Below are positions 18,001-27,100 of a stretch of DNA of 64,000 nucleotides, piece by piece. The notes below the pieces were generated by a model. The model had not been told where the DNA came from. It saw only the letters and a list, made by a program, of their open reading frames with translations, and ran no database searches. The stretch spans positions 31,533-95,532 of the forward strand of contig JAEUIC010000038.1 in assembly GCA_016795285.1 (NCBI GenBank), given 5' to 3'. The translations under genes and the position numbers were made by a program. Every line of letters begins with the position of its first letter. Position 1 is the first letter of the stretch. This stretch comes from Planctomycetota bacterium (GTDB lineage Bacteria; Planctomycetota; B15-G4; SIAN01).

Positions 18001-20987
18001 GGGCGGCTCACGAAGATCGGGCTCGACCAGCAGATCTCGCCGTCGACCTGGATGAAGCGGGCGTAGTACCACGACTTGCCGCCGCGCAGCTCGGCGTCGT
18101 CCCACTCCTGCGTGAAGTCGCGCGTGCCGAGCCCGCGAGCGAGCGTGAGCGCGCCGTCGCCGAGTTCGAGCGAGAGGGTGTAGGCGGCGCCGCCCGGCAG
18201 CGTGCCGCCGATCGGCGCGTCGCGCAGCGCGCGCAACGCGACGGTGCGCTCGCCTTCGGGCAGCTGCACCGTGAGCGTGTCGTCGAGGTCGCTGCTCAGG
18301 TGGATCGGGAAGTCGCGCAGCCCCTGCACGGCGGCGAACCCCTCGGGCAGGTGGAAGGTCGCCGCGGCGCCGGCCGCCTTCCAGCTCGGCGGCGCCTTCT
18401 TGCGCGCTTGCGGCCGCTTCTCCAGCACGCCGCTGAAGCGGCCCGACTGCAGCGCGAAGGCGACCTCGCACGGCGCCGCGAGCGGCGGTCCGCCCGGCGC
18501 GATGCGCATCTGCAGGCGCAGCGGCGCTTGGCGGTTCCACTCGCCATCGGGCTCCGCGGCGACCCGCTGCCACGCCTTGCCGTTGCGATAGACGACCACT
18601 TCGGCGAGCTCCGCCGCGCCGCGCGCCACCAGCCGCACGCGCGGCGGCGTGGCCAGCTCGAGCGCCTCGCCCATCAGCGCCCCGTCGACGCGCAGGTCGA
18701 CGAACAGCCCCTTCGCGGTCGCGCCGTAGGTCCGGCGCGCCTGGAGCGCCGCAAAGAGTGCCGCGCGCGACAGCTCGGGCGCCAGCACGACGGCGTACGC
18801 CTGCCCTTCCGCGTGGTCGCTGCTGGCGATGATCCCGTACGGGTGGCCCTGCTGCAGCGCGTCCTGCACGAAGCTGCCGAGCGCGCTGGCGTTGGGCGCC
18901 TGCTTGAAGCAGCCGTCGAACTCGAAGTTGCCGCGCCGCGCCTGGTAGATCTCGATCAACCGCGTGAAGCGATCGTCGCACTCGGCGAAGTCGTTGGCGA
19001 ACGAGCTGTCGGACGGGTGGTGCGGGATGGTGACGGCGCCGCCTTTCGGCAGCTTCGAGAAGAGCGCGTCGAGGTCGCTGATCTCGCCGATGAACGGCGT
19101 CATGCGGCCCGGCAGGATCACGTTGTGGTGGCCCCACTGCCGCGTCGACCACTCGTAGCCGGCGAGCGTCACGAAGCCGGGCGAGTGGTAGAGCGCCGTC
19201 AGCTTGTCGAGCTGCCACCACGCCGGCGGGTTGATCTGCCCCGAGTGGTCGGTGAGCGCCATGAAGTCGCAGAGGTGGACGTCGCGGCCGCTCGCGAAGC
19301 GATCGGCGGGCGTCGGCTCGAAGCCGGCGCTGCAGCGCGAGATGCAGGAGTGGCGATGGAGGTCGCCCCACCAGGCGAAGTAGCGCTCCTCGCCGCGCAC
19401 CACCTCGAAGTGGCGCGCGCCGGCGATGAAGGGATCGTCGAGCGCGGCGCCGGCCGGGTGGAAGTGCGGCACGGAGCGCCGCTCGCTACGCGCGACGCAC
19501 GCGGGCGCGGCCCACGGCTCCTCGGGCGCCGCCGGCCGCGCCACGCCGATGCCGAACGGCCCGCGCCAGACGTCGAAGGTGACGCCCTGCTTTCGCAGCG
19601 GCTCGGCGAAGCTCTTCGGCGGGCCGGCGCGCGACGCGCTGCGGTCGAGGCGGCGATCGGTGGCGAACGCGGCGACGACCTGCCCGCCCGCCGCGACGAG
19701 CGCCGGCTCGGCGAGCGTCGAGAGGCTCTGCTCCACCTCGACGGGCGCCTCGAACCCCTTCGCGCCGAGCGGCTGCAGCAGCAGCGACCAGCCGTGCGTC
19801 CGCTGGTTGCTCCGCGTCACGAGCTGTCGATAGGCGAGCCACGGCCGCCCGTCGCCGTCGATGGCGAGCGTCGGCAGCCCGCCCGCGAGCGACAGGCCGA
19901 GCGCCCCCTCGACGACGCCCGGCTCGATGCCGGCGGTGCGCGCGGGCGGCAGCGTGACGACGCCGTCGACCACGCGCGCGCAGCGGACCGCCACGTCGAT
20001 CTCGATCTTCTTCCGTTGCAGGCGCAGCTGCGGCGGCGTCGAGTCGCCGCGCAGCGGATGGATCGCCGCGTCCCACGCGACCCAGAGCGAGCCGTCGGGC
20101 GCGGCGGCGAGCGCCGGATGGAGATCGTCCGCCTCGGAGTTCGCCGAGACGTCGATCACCGCGCCGAGCACCCCGCTCTTCGGCTCGAGCGCGCGGAGCT
20201 TCACCTCGTAGTCGCGGCCCGTGTAGCTCGCCCACGCGAACCAGAGCTTCTCGCCGCTCGCCACCACGCGCACGTCGAGGTCGCTCGCGGGGCCGTCGCC
20301 GATGGCGACCGGCGCGCCGAGCGTGCCGTCGTCGAGGAGGGGCGCGGCCACCACGTCGCGCTGCGGCTTGCCGCCGTCGACGCCCGGCGCCTCGCCCTCC
20401 CACGCGAGCCAGAGTCGGCCGTCGGGCGCGAGCGCGGCGTCGCAGTTCATCCGCACGAACGGTCCGGCGGTGAGCGGACGCGGCTCGCTGAAGGAGAGCG
20501 CGTCCTGCTCCGTCGCGCTCCAGAGCTGCGCAGCGCCGCCCCCCTCGAGGTCGACCGCGGTCCAGAAGAGGTGGAGGCGATCGTGCGCGTCGGCGACGCC
20601 GATCGGCCGCAGCAGCGCGCCGCGCCCATCGCCCACGTGCTGCAGCGTCGGCCGCGCCGGCGCGAGCTGCTCGGGCGGCGCCGTCAGCAGCGCGATCGTG
20701 TCGCCGCGCCCCGACGCGTAGTCGAGGAAGCCGAGCGTCACGCGCCCGTCGCGGCGCGCCACCAGGAACGGCGCCGCGCGCAGCTTCTCCTCCTGCGCCA
20801 GCACGCCGCCGTTCTTCAGCGCGCCGATCGCGAGCGACGACTTCGCGGTGCGGGTCGGATCGGACGCGGCGTCGTCCTCGCCGCCGCGATCGGGCGGATC
20901 GTCCCCCTCCTGCGACTGGCCGACCAGCAACGGGACGGCGCAGAGCAGCGCGGCGAGCAGGACGGGGAGTCGCGAAGGGCGGCGCAT
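17997..20987 (-). CDS. DUF3604 family exported protein, paralogue 3
   Basis: 996 residues with an N-terminal signal peptide (RRPSRLPVLLAALLCAVPLLVG). The first half carries propeller-like units (DDLHPALAAAPDGSLWVAWD). The DUF3604 core contains GDLHRHSCISRCS, ALTDHSG, PHHPSDSS and SSDHAEGQAY, then RRTYGATAKGL, and the end reads WYYARFIQVDGEICWSSP. It is the first gene of a coupled pair with paralogue 2 and starts 13 bp downstream of the chrA stop on the same strand, so the three may form one transcript. Function is unknown beyond a likely metal-dependent, exported hydrolase-like role. Confidence 0.85.
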   Translation of the reverse strand: MRRPSRLPVLLAALLCAVPLLVGQSQEGDDPPDRGGEDDAASDPTRTAKSSLAIGALKNGGVLAQEEKLRAAPFLVARRDGRVTLGFLDYASGRGDTIALLTAPPEQLAPARPTLQHVGDGRGALLRPIGVADAHDRLHLFWTAVDLEGGGAAQLWSATEQDALSFSEPRPLTAGPFVRMNCDAALAPDGRLWLAWEGEAPGVDGGKPQRDVVAAPLLDDGTLGAPVAIGDGPASDLDVRVVASGEKLWFAWASYTGRDYEVKLRALEPKSGVLGAVIDVSANSEADDLHPALAAAPDGSLWVAWDAAIHPLRGDSTPPQLRLQRKKIEIDVAVRCARVVDGVVTLPPARTAGIEPGVVEGALGLSLAGGLPTLAIDGDGRPWLAYRQLVTRSNQRTHGWSLLLQPLGAKGFEAPVEVEQSLSTLAEPALVAAGGQVVAAFATDRRLDRSASRAGPPKSFAEPLRKQGVTFDVWRGPFGIGVARPAAPEEPWAAPACVARSERRSVPHFHPAGAALDDPFIAGARHFEVVRGEERYFAWWGDLHRHSCISRCSAGFEPTPADRFASGRDVHLCDFMALTDHSGQINPPAWWQLDKLTALYHSPGFVTLAGYEWSTRQWGHHNVILPGRMTPFIGEISDLDALFSKLPKGGAVTIPHHPSDSSFANDFAECDDRFTRLIEIYQARRGNFEFDGCFKQAPNASALGSFVQDALQQGHPYGIIASSDHAEGQAYAVVLAPELSRAALFAALQARRTYGATAKGLFVDLRVDGALMGEALELATPPRVRLVARGAAELAEVVVYRNGKAWQRVAAEPDGEWNRQAPLRLQMRIAPGGPPLAAPCEVAFALQSGRFSGVLEKRPQARKKAPPSWKAAGAAATFHLPEGFAAVQGLRDFPIHLSSDLDDTLTVQLPEGERTVALRALRDAPIGGTLPGGAAYTLSLELGDGALTLARGLGTRDFTQEWDDAELRGGKSWYYARFIQVDGEICWSSPIFVSRP

Positions 20988-21000
20988 GCGGGGCGCGACT

Positions 21001-22503
21001 CTACGTCCCCCACCGCCTCCACGCCCACCCGAGCGCCGCGGCGACCAGCACGACCGGCACGAGATTCCACTTGCGCCGCTGCATGCCGAAGAAGGCGGCC
21101 GCGGCCAGCGCCGCCGCGAAGAGGTCGAGCGACGCGAGACGCGGCAGCGGCAGCGCGAGCGGGCCGGCGCGCCACTCGTCGACCGTCGCGAACAGCGTGT
21201 GGAGCGAGAGGGTGCAGGCGAGGTTCGCGACCACGCCGACCACCGCCGCGCTGATCGCGGCGAGCGCCATCGCGTAGCGCTGCTGGCCGCGCGTCCGCTC
21301 GACGTAGGGGGCGCCGAGGAAGATCCAGAGGAAGCACGGCGCGAAGGTGGCCCAGGTGGTGACTGCCGCGCCGAGGAGCCCGAGCAGCGCGGGCGAGAGC
21401 TCGCCGCTCGGCGCGACGCCGCTGCCGCCCGGCAGCTCGCCCGCCGCGGTGCGATGGCCGGCGACGTAGCCGACGAACTGCGTCACCAGGATCAGCGGGC
21501 CGGGCGTCGACTCGGCGAGGCCGAGCCCGTCCAGCATCTCGGGCGCGGTCATCCAGCCGAAGGTGTCGACGGCCGCTTGCTGCAGGTAGGCGAGCACCGC
21601 GTAAGCGCCGCCGAAGGTGACGCACGCCGCCTTGCTGAAGAAGAGCGCCAGGGTGGTGAGCACGTCGTCGCCGCCGCGCCACCACGCGATCAGCAGGAGC
21701 GGCCCGAACCAGACCAGCAGGCCAAGGAGCAACACGCGCAGCGCGCGCGCGAGCGAAGGGGTGGCGTGCGCCGGCAGCGGGCCGTCGTCGGCGATGACGA
21801 ACGGGGGCGGCGGCGCGAGGGCGATCGCACCTGCCGCGGCGGCAGGAGCAGCGCCGCTCGGCGTGCTGCGCGCCGGACCGTGGCTGCTCTTCACCGCGAA
21901 CCAGTGCGGCGCGAAGCGATGGCCGAGCAGTCCGACGAGGCCGGCGCCGACGACGACGGCGGGGAACGGCACCGCGAAGAGGAAGAGCGCCAGGAACGCG
22001 GCGAGCGCCAGCAGCTGCAGCACGCGATTGGCCAGCGCCTTCTTCCAGAGACGCAGCAGCGCCATCGCCACCACCGCCACCACCGCCGCGCGCAGCCCGT
22101 AGAAGAGCGCGCCGACGTCGCGCAGGTCGCCGTGCGCCGCCCAGATCCACGAGAGCAGCGCCATCAGCAGCGCGCCTGGCAGCACGAAGAGCGCGCCCGC
22201 GACGAAGCCGCCCCACCCGCGATGGAGGAGCCACCCGATGTAGGTGGCAAGCTGCTGCGCCTCGGGCCCCGGCAGGAGCGTGCAGTAGGCGAGCGCGTGG
22301 AGGAAGCGCTGCTCGCCGATCCAGCGCCGCTTCTCGACCAGCTCCTCGTGCATGATCGCGATCTGGCCGCTCGGCCCGCCGAAGCTGATGAAGCCGAGCT
22401 TCAGCCAGAAACGGAGCGCCGCGCCGAACGGGACGGTGCGAAGCGGTGGTGGCGCGCCGATCGGCGCGGTGGACGCTGCAGCAGGAGCCGAGTCGGCGGC
22501 CAT
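21001..22503 (-). CDS. chrA: Chromate transporter, long-chain ChrA type
   Basis: 500 residues from ATG 22503. Two homologous CHR membrane domains are joined by an Ala/Pro-rich linker (about residues 200-245). Domain 1 has the family signature GFISFGGPSGQIAIMHEELV, the RRWI block and LLPGPEAQQLATYIGW. Domain 2 repeats it as FFSKAACVTFGGAYAVLAYL and STPGPLILVTQFVGY. ChrA proteins export chromate using the membrane potential, although many homologues are uncharacterised and could move other oxyanions. The length exceeds the usual ~400 residues mainly because of the linker. No chromate reductase or chrB regulator is present in the window. Confidence 0.92.
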   Translation of the reverse strand: MAADSAPAAASTAPIGAPPPLRTVPFGAALRFWLKLGFISFGGPSGQIAIMHEELVEKRRWIGEQRFLHALAYCTLLPGPEAQQLATYIGWLLHRGWGGFVAGALFVLPGALLMALLSWIWAAHGDLRDVGALFYGLRAAVVAVVAMALLRLWKKALANRVLQLLALAAFLALFLFAVPFPAVVVGAGLVGLLGHRFAPHWFAVKSSHGPARSTPSGAAPAAAAGAIALAPPPPFVIADDGPLPAHATPSLARALRVLLLGLLVWFGPLLLIAWWRGGDDVLTTLALFFSKAACVTFGGAYAVLAYLQQAAVDTFGWMTAPEMLDGLGLAESTPGPLILVTQFVGYVAGHRTAAGELPGGSGVAPSGELSPALLGLLGAAVTTWATFAPCFLWIFLGAPYVERTRGQQRYAMALAAISAAVVGVVANLACTLSLHTLFATVDEWRAGPLALPLPRLASLDLFAAALAAAAFFGMQRRKWNLVPVVLVAAALGWAWRRWGT

Positions 22504-22623
22504 CGAGGTCCTCGGAACGAGTCGTCGAGTCGAAGCGCGGACGGAGTGTGCAGCGCGTGCGGCGCGTAGCGTGCGGCGCGGCATCATCGCGGCGGCGCAG
22601 AACGGGGCGCAAGGAGGCAGGCG

Positions 22624-24219
22624 ATGGAGTCGCTGGCGCTGCTGCTGATGGCCGTGACCGGCCACGGGGACGACCGGCACGACGGCGCCGAGGCGGTGCG
22701 CGCGGGCGCCTTCGCCGAGCTGCGCTGCATCGACGCGGAGAGCGGTCGCGGCATCCCCTTGGTCGAGTTGGAGACGGTCCACCGCGTCCGCTTCGTCACC
22801 GACAACGCCGGCCGCGTGGCGATCGGCGAGCCCGACCTGCTCGACCGCGAGATCGCGCTGACGGTGAAGAGCCACGGCTACGCGCCGCCGCGCGACGGAT
22901 TCGGCTTCCCGATCGTGCGCGTGACGCCGCGGGTCGGGGCGCCGATCGAGGTGAAGCTGCAGCGCGTGCAGCTCGCGGAGCGGCTCTGCCGGCTGACCGG
23001 GGAGGGGCGCTGGCGCGACAGCGTGTTGCTCGGCCATCGGAAGGCGGCCGACGACGTCCCGGCGCTCGGCCGCGTCGCGGGCCAGGACTCGATCCAGTCG
23101 ATCGTCCACGACGGCCGCTGGTTCTGCTTCTGGGGCGACACGCTGCGGCTCGAGCATCCGCTCGGCCTCTTCCGCATGGCGGGCGCGACGGTCGACCTCG
23201 CGCGCGTGCAGGAGCCGGCGTTCGATCTGGCGAGCGGCCTGCCGTACGACTACTTCGTCGACGCGAAGAGCGGCTTCGCGCGCGCGACGATCCCGATCGC
23301 GGAGCGGCCCGACGGCGTCGTCTGGGTGAACGGCTTCTGCGACGTGGCCGACGCGAGCGGTGCGCGGCGGATGGTGGCGTGGTACTCGCGGCGCGCGTCG
23401 CTGGAGAAGGAGCTCGAGCAGGGGCTCTGCGTGTGGGACGACGCGCGCGCGCAGTTCGATCCGGTGCGCACGCTGCCGCCCGACGAGTGGCGCCATCCGG
23501 TCGGCCATCCGCTCGAGTTCGAGGAGGCGGGCCGGCGCTGGCTCCTCTTCGGCAGCCCGAGCTGCAACTTGCGCGTCGCGGCCAGCTACGAGGCGCTGCT
23601 CGATCCGGCGCAGTACGAGGCGCTCTCCTGCGAGGCGGTCGCGGCGTCTGGAGCCTCGCAGCAGGGCAGCGGGCGGCCCGAACTCGACGAGCGCGGCGTC
23701 GCGCGCTGGCGCTGGCAGAAGGAGCTGCCGCCGGTCGACTCGAAGCGCGAGGCGGAGTGGGTCGCGAAGGGCCTCTTGCCGAGCGAGCAGGCGCGCTTCC
23801 TGCCGCGCCACGCCGCCCTCGCCACTGACGCCGCCTCATCCAGCGAGCCTTCCGAGCGCGTGCAGCTCCACAGCGGCAGCGTGCGCTGGAACGAGTGGCG
23901 GCAGCGCTGGGTGGCGATCGCCTGCCAGATCGGCGGCAAGAGTTCGTTCCTCGGCGAGGTCTGGTACGCGGAGGCGACCCATCCGTGCGGGCCGTTCGCG
24001 CGCGCGGTGAGGGTGGCGACGCACGACCGGATGTCGCTCTACAACGTCTGCCACCACGCGCTGCTCGACCGCGACGGCGGCCGCACGATCCACTTCGAGG
24101 GGACCTACACCAACGACTTCAGCGGCAATCCCGACGCGACGCCGCGCTACCAGTACAACCAGCTCCTCTTCCGGCTCGACCTCGCGCGCCCCGAACTGCA
24201 AGCGTGCTGGGCGCCGTAG
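22624..24219 (+). CDS. Exported protein of unknown function with glycosidase-like propeller features
   Basis: 531 residues. There is a weak signal peptide at the N-terminus (ESLALLLMAVTGHG). About residues 30-110 look like a small beta domain. The remainder has features of a five-bladed propeller resembling GH43/GH32-type folds: blocks VHDGRWFCFWGDTLR, FGSPSCNLRVAASYEAL, VRWNEWRQRWVAIACQ, EVWYAEATHPCGPF and HFEGTYTNDF. Catalytic residues cannot be assigned, so hydrolase activity is only a possibility. It is transcribed alone, divergent from chrA, and its stop is followed directly by the full palindromic repeat at 24223. Confidence 0.6.
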   Translation: MESLALLLMAVTGHGDDRHDGAEAVRAGAFAELRCIDAESGRGIPLVELETVHRVRFVTDNAGRVAIGEPDLLDREIALTVKSHGYAPPRDGFGFPIVRVTPRVGAPIEVKLQRVQLAERLCRLTGEGRWRDSVLLGHRKAADDVPALGRVAGQDSIQSIVHDGRWFCFWGDTLRLEHPLGLFRMAGATVDLARVQEPAFDLASGLPYDYFVDAKSGFARATIPIAERPDGVVWVNGFCDVADASGARRMVAWYSRRASLEKELEQGLCVWDDARAQFDPVRTLPPDEWRHPVGHPLEFEEAGRRWLLFGSPSCNLRVAASYEALLDPAQYEALSCEAVAASGASQQGSGRPELDERGVARWRWQKELPPVDSKREAEWVAKGLLPSEQARFLPRHAALATDAASSSEPSERVQLHSGSVRWNEWRQRWVAIACQIGGKSSFLGEVWYAEATHPCGPFARAVRVATHDRMSLYNVCHHALLDRDGGRTIHFEGTYTNDFSGNPDATPRYQYNQLLFRLDLARPELQACWAP

Positions 24220-24222
24220 TCC

Positions 24223-24326
24223 GGCATCCCGATCCGGGAGCGTTCCGCCGCCGACTTCCGCACACCACCGGGCAAACCGAGCTGCGTGGTGCGGTCTGCG
24301 GCGGCGGCGTACTCCCGGATCGGGAC
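24223..24326. repeat. Dispersed palindromic repeat, copy c (full length)
   Basis: Two inverted arms of about 40 bp each, GGCATCCCGATCCGGGAG... and ...CTCCCGGATCGGGA, separated by a short centre. The core GATCCGGGAGCGTTCCGCC starts at 24231. The arms can fold into a long hairpin. It lies between two convergent stops, so it could act as a bidirectional terminator. Confidence 0.85.
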
Positions 24327-24334
24327 GACGGCGT

Positions 24335-25453
24335 TCAGCGCGGCAGTGCGGCGGCCTCGCGCTCGAAGGCGGCGACGAGCTCCGGGAGGAAGTCGGCGAA
24401 GGTGGGCCAGCGCGTGCGATCGGCGCAGAACCGCTCGAGGTCGGCGGCGAGCGCTGGCACCCAGAGGAAGCCGCGGTCGCGCTCCTCCTTCGCTTGCTTG
24501 GCGCCGGCCGCCTCGCCCTCGGTCGCGCGCAGGCAAGCGACCACCGTGGCGCGCACCAGCGTCTCGTAGGCGACCGTCTGCCAGCTGCCGTACGCCTGGC
24601 GGCGCATCGCGTCGGCGTCGTGCTCGAAGAGGCGCGTCGCGGCCGGTTGCAGCTGCAGGCCGAGCTGATCGACGAAGGCGTTCGTGTAGCTGTGGCAGAG
24701 CTCGTGGGCGACGAGCCACGCCATGTCGGCGCCGAACTCCGGCACGCCGGCGGCGTCGAAGCGGCTGCAGCCGAAGATCGGCAGGATCTCCTCGTCGCTG
24801 CCGTCGGCGTAGCGGATCCCCATGCCGTAGTTGCCGCCACCGCAGACGAAACCGGGGATCGCGCAGTAGCGCGCCCCGCTGCGCGCGCCGAACGTCGCGT
24901 CGAACCACGGCAGCGCCTTGCACCCCTCGATCACCGCGCGCAGCCGCGCCGCCCCCTGCGTGAAGCGCTCCTCCTGCGTGTCGAAGAACCCCTCGCTGTC
25001 GGCGACCTGCACGAAGTCGCGCACCTCGTCGAGGAAGAGCCGCACCTGCTCGAGCGGCCAGCGCTTGTCGAGCCGCTCCGGCGCCGTCGCGAAGTCGATC
25101 CGCTCCGCGAGGTCGATCGAGTCCTCGACGTGGACGGCGAGCGAGGCGATCGCGTCGTAGCTCACGCCGTGGTCGCGCCGCAGCGCCTGCAGCCGCGCGA
25201 GCGCCGGATGGCGCTTCTGCTCGCGGAACCACGAGTCGGCCGCGACGCTGTAGGGCGAGCGCGCGACCGCCATGTTGAACTCCTCGAAGCCGGCGAAGCG
25301 CGCGAGCAGCGTGAAGAGCTCGACGCGCCGATCGACCGCCGCCTCGATCCGCCCCGCTGCCGCCGCCGGCCGCGCCGCGCTCCCGCCGCTCGGCGCCGTC
25401 GTCTCCTGCACCACCGAGCCACCGAGCAGCAGCGCCACGATCCAGCCGTTCAT
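24335..25453 (-). CDS. Exported DUF4932-like putative zinc metallopeptidase
   Basis: 372 residues. ATG 25453 is preferred over ATG 25459 because GAGGAG is then 6 nt upstream. An N-terminal hydrophobic leader (NGWIVALLLGGSVV) is followed by a mostly helical protein with an HExxH-type motif, WLVAHELCHSYTN (about residues 235-247), and a further EHDAD segment that could supply the third zinc ligand. This fits DUF4932, a family of predicted zinc peptidases; activity has not been shown for this group to my knowledge. The gene is bracketed by the two full-length copies of the dispersed palindromic repeat (24223 and 25476), hinting that it could have moved as a unit. Confidence 0.72.
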   Translation of the reverse strand: MNGWIVALLLGGSVVQETTAPSGGSAARPAAAAGRIEAAVDRRVELFTLLARFAGFEEFNMAVARSPYSVAADSWFREQKRHPALARLQALRRDHGVSYDAIASLAVHVEDSIDLAERIDFATAPERLDKRWPLEQVRLFLDEVRDFVQVADSEGFFDTQEERFTQGAARLRAVIEGCKALPWFDATFGARSGARYCAIPGFVCGGGNYGMGIRYADGSDEEILPIFGCSRFDAAGVPEFGADMAWLVAHELCHSYTNAFVDQLGLQLQPAATRLFEHDADAMRRQAYGSWQTVAYETLVRATVVACLRATEGEAAGAKQAKEERDRGFLWVPALAADLERFCADRTRWPTFADFLPELVAAFEREAAALPR

Positions 25454-25475
25454 CGTCATCTCCTCGCGAGGCCGT

Positions 25476-25568
25476 CGTTTCGTTCCGGGAGCGTTCCGCC
25501 GACGACTTCCGCACACCACACCGCGCGGTGCGGTTTGCGGCGGCGGAACGCTCCCGGATCGGGATGCC
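25476..25568. repeat. Dispersed palindromic repeat, copy d (full length)
   Basis: Inverted arms run from CGTTCCGGGAGCGTTCCGCC at 25481 to CTCCCGGATCGGGATGCC ending at 25568, with a short central spacer. Its right end matches the inverted left end of copy c (GGCATCCCGATCC). It lies between the DUF1501 stop and the DUF4932-like start. Confidence 0.85.
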
Positions 25569-25571
25569 GCG

Positions 25572-27092
25572 TCACGCCAGCAGCTCGTGGCGCACGCGCG
25601 GCGTCTCGGCGGGGCCGATCAGCCGCTGGTCGAGCCCGAGGTAGGGATACGAGAGGCGGTGCGGATCGAAGCCGAGCAGATGGAGCAGCGTCGCCTGCAG
25701 GTCGTGGACGTCGATCGGCGTGTCGGTGATCGACCAGCCGAGCTCGTCGGTCGCGCCGACCTGCGCGCCCGCCTTGATGCCGGCGCCCGCCAGGAACATC
25801 GTGAAGCAGTGCGGGTGGTGGTCGCGGCCGAGGAACTTGCTGCCGCCGCGCGCCTCGTTCATCGCGGTGCGGCCGAACTCGCCGCCCCAGATCACGAGCG
25901 TCGAGTCGAGCAGCCCGCGCCGCTCGAGGTCGCGGATCAGCGCCGCGACCGGCCGGTCCATCTCGCGGCACTTCATCGGCAGCTGCGTGACGATGTCGTC
26001 GCCGCTCGACGTGCCGTGCACGTCCCAGCCCCAGTCGAAGAGCTGCACGAAACGGACCCCCGATTCGACCATGCGGCGCGCCAGCAGGCAGTGGCTCGCG
26101 AGGCTGGTGACGCCCGGCTTCGCGCCGTACTCCTCGAGCGTCGCCGGTTCCTCCTTCGCGAGGTCCATCACCTCGGGCACCGCCTGCTGCATGCGGAACG
26201 CGAGCTCGTACTGGCTGATGCGCGTCAGCGTCTCGGGATCGCGCGTCGTCGCGTGCTCGAGCTCGTTCAGGCGGTTCAACGCGTCGAGCGTCGCGCGCCG
26301 CGTCGTGCGCGGCATGCCGGCCGGGTCGTTCAGGAAGAAGACCGGCTCCTTGCCGCTGCGGCACTGGACGCCTTGGTGGACGCTCGGCAGGAAGCCGCTG
26401 CTCCAGACGCTCTTGCCGGCGGTCGGATCGGTGCCGCCCGAGACCAGCACGACGAAGCCGGGCAGGTCCTGGTTCTCGCTGCCGAGCCCCCACGTCACCC
26501 AGCTGCCGAGCGCCGGATGGCCCGCGTTGCGATCGCCGGTGTGGAGGAAGAGCTCGGCCGGCGCGTGGTTGAACTCGGTGGTGCGCATCGAGCGGACGAT
26601 GCAGAGGCGATCGGCGACGGTGGCGAGATTCGGCAAGAGCTCGCTCATCCACGCGCCGCTCTGGCCGTGCTGCGCGAAGCGGTAGGGCGAACCGAGCAGC
26701 AGCGGCCGCCCCTGGATGAAGGCGAAGCGCTGCCCTTGCAGGAGCTCCTCGGGACAGGGCTGCAAGTGGTGCTGGACGAGCTTCGGCTTCCAGTCGAAGA
26801 GGTCGTGCTGCGGCGGCGCGCCCGAGAGGTGGATCGAGATCACCTGCTTCACGCGCGCCGGCAACGGCGGAGAGCGCGGCACGAGCGGCCGCGCCGTCGA
26901 GGCGCCTGCTGCTGCGCCACCGCCCGCCTCGCCGGCGCCCGCCGCCGCCTGCGCGCGCCCCTCGCCGCGCAGCAGCGATTGCAGCGCGATCGCCCCGAGC
27001 GAGAGCGCGCCGTGCTTCAAGAACGTGCGCCGCGCCGCGAAGCGCGCGAGCTGGCGACGCAGCTCGCTGTCGAGGGAGTCGTTTCGATTCAT
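25572..27092 (-). CDS. DUF1501 family protein, Tat-exported
   Basis: 506 residues. The N-terminus has a twin-arginine signal (ARRTFLKHGALSLGAIAL), so the protein is probably exported folded. The body is a DUF1501 domain of the alkaline phosphatase / sulfatase superfamily fold, with VISIHLSGAPPQHDLFDWKP, MRTTEFNHAPAELF, FDWGWDVHG, WGGEFGRTAMNE, GRDHHPHCFTMFLAG and DVHDLQATLLHLLGFD. The family is extremely common in planctomycetes and nearly always sits next to a DUF1549/DUF1553 protein, as here with an 8-bp gap. Its biochemical role is not established; involvement in sulfated or complex polysaccharide use is often suggested. Confidence 0.93.
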   Translation of the reverse strand: MNRNDSLDSELRRQLARFAARRTFLKHGALSLGAIALQSLLRGEGRAQAAAGAGEAGGGAAAGASTARPLVPRSPPLPARVKQVISIHLSGAPPQHDLFDWKPKLVQHHLQPCPEELLQGQRFAFIQGRPLLLGSPYRFAQHGQSGAWMSELLPNLATVADRLCIVRSMRTTEFNHAPAELFLHTGDRNAGHPALGSWVTWGLGSENQDLPGFVVLVSGGTDPTAGKSVWSSGFLPSVHQGVQCRSGKEPVFFLNDPAGMPRTTRRATLDALNRLNELEHATTRDPETLTRISQYELAFRMQQAVPEVMDLAKEEPATLEEYGAKPGVTSLASHCLLARRMVESGVRFVQLFDWGWDVHGTSSGDDIVTQLPMKCREMDRPVAALIRDLERRGLLDSTLVIWGGEFGRTAMNEARGGSKFLGRDHHPHCFTMFLAGAGIKAGAQVGATDELGWSITDTPIDVHDLQATLLHLLGFDPHRLSYPYLGLDQRLIGPAETPRVRHELLA

Positions 27093-27100
27093 CGCTTCCC

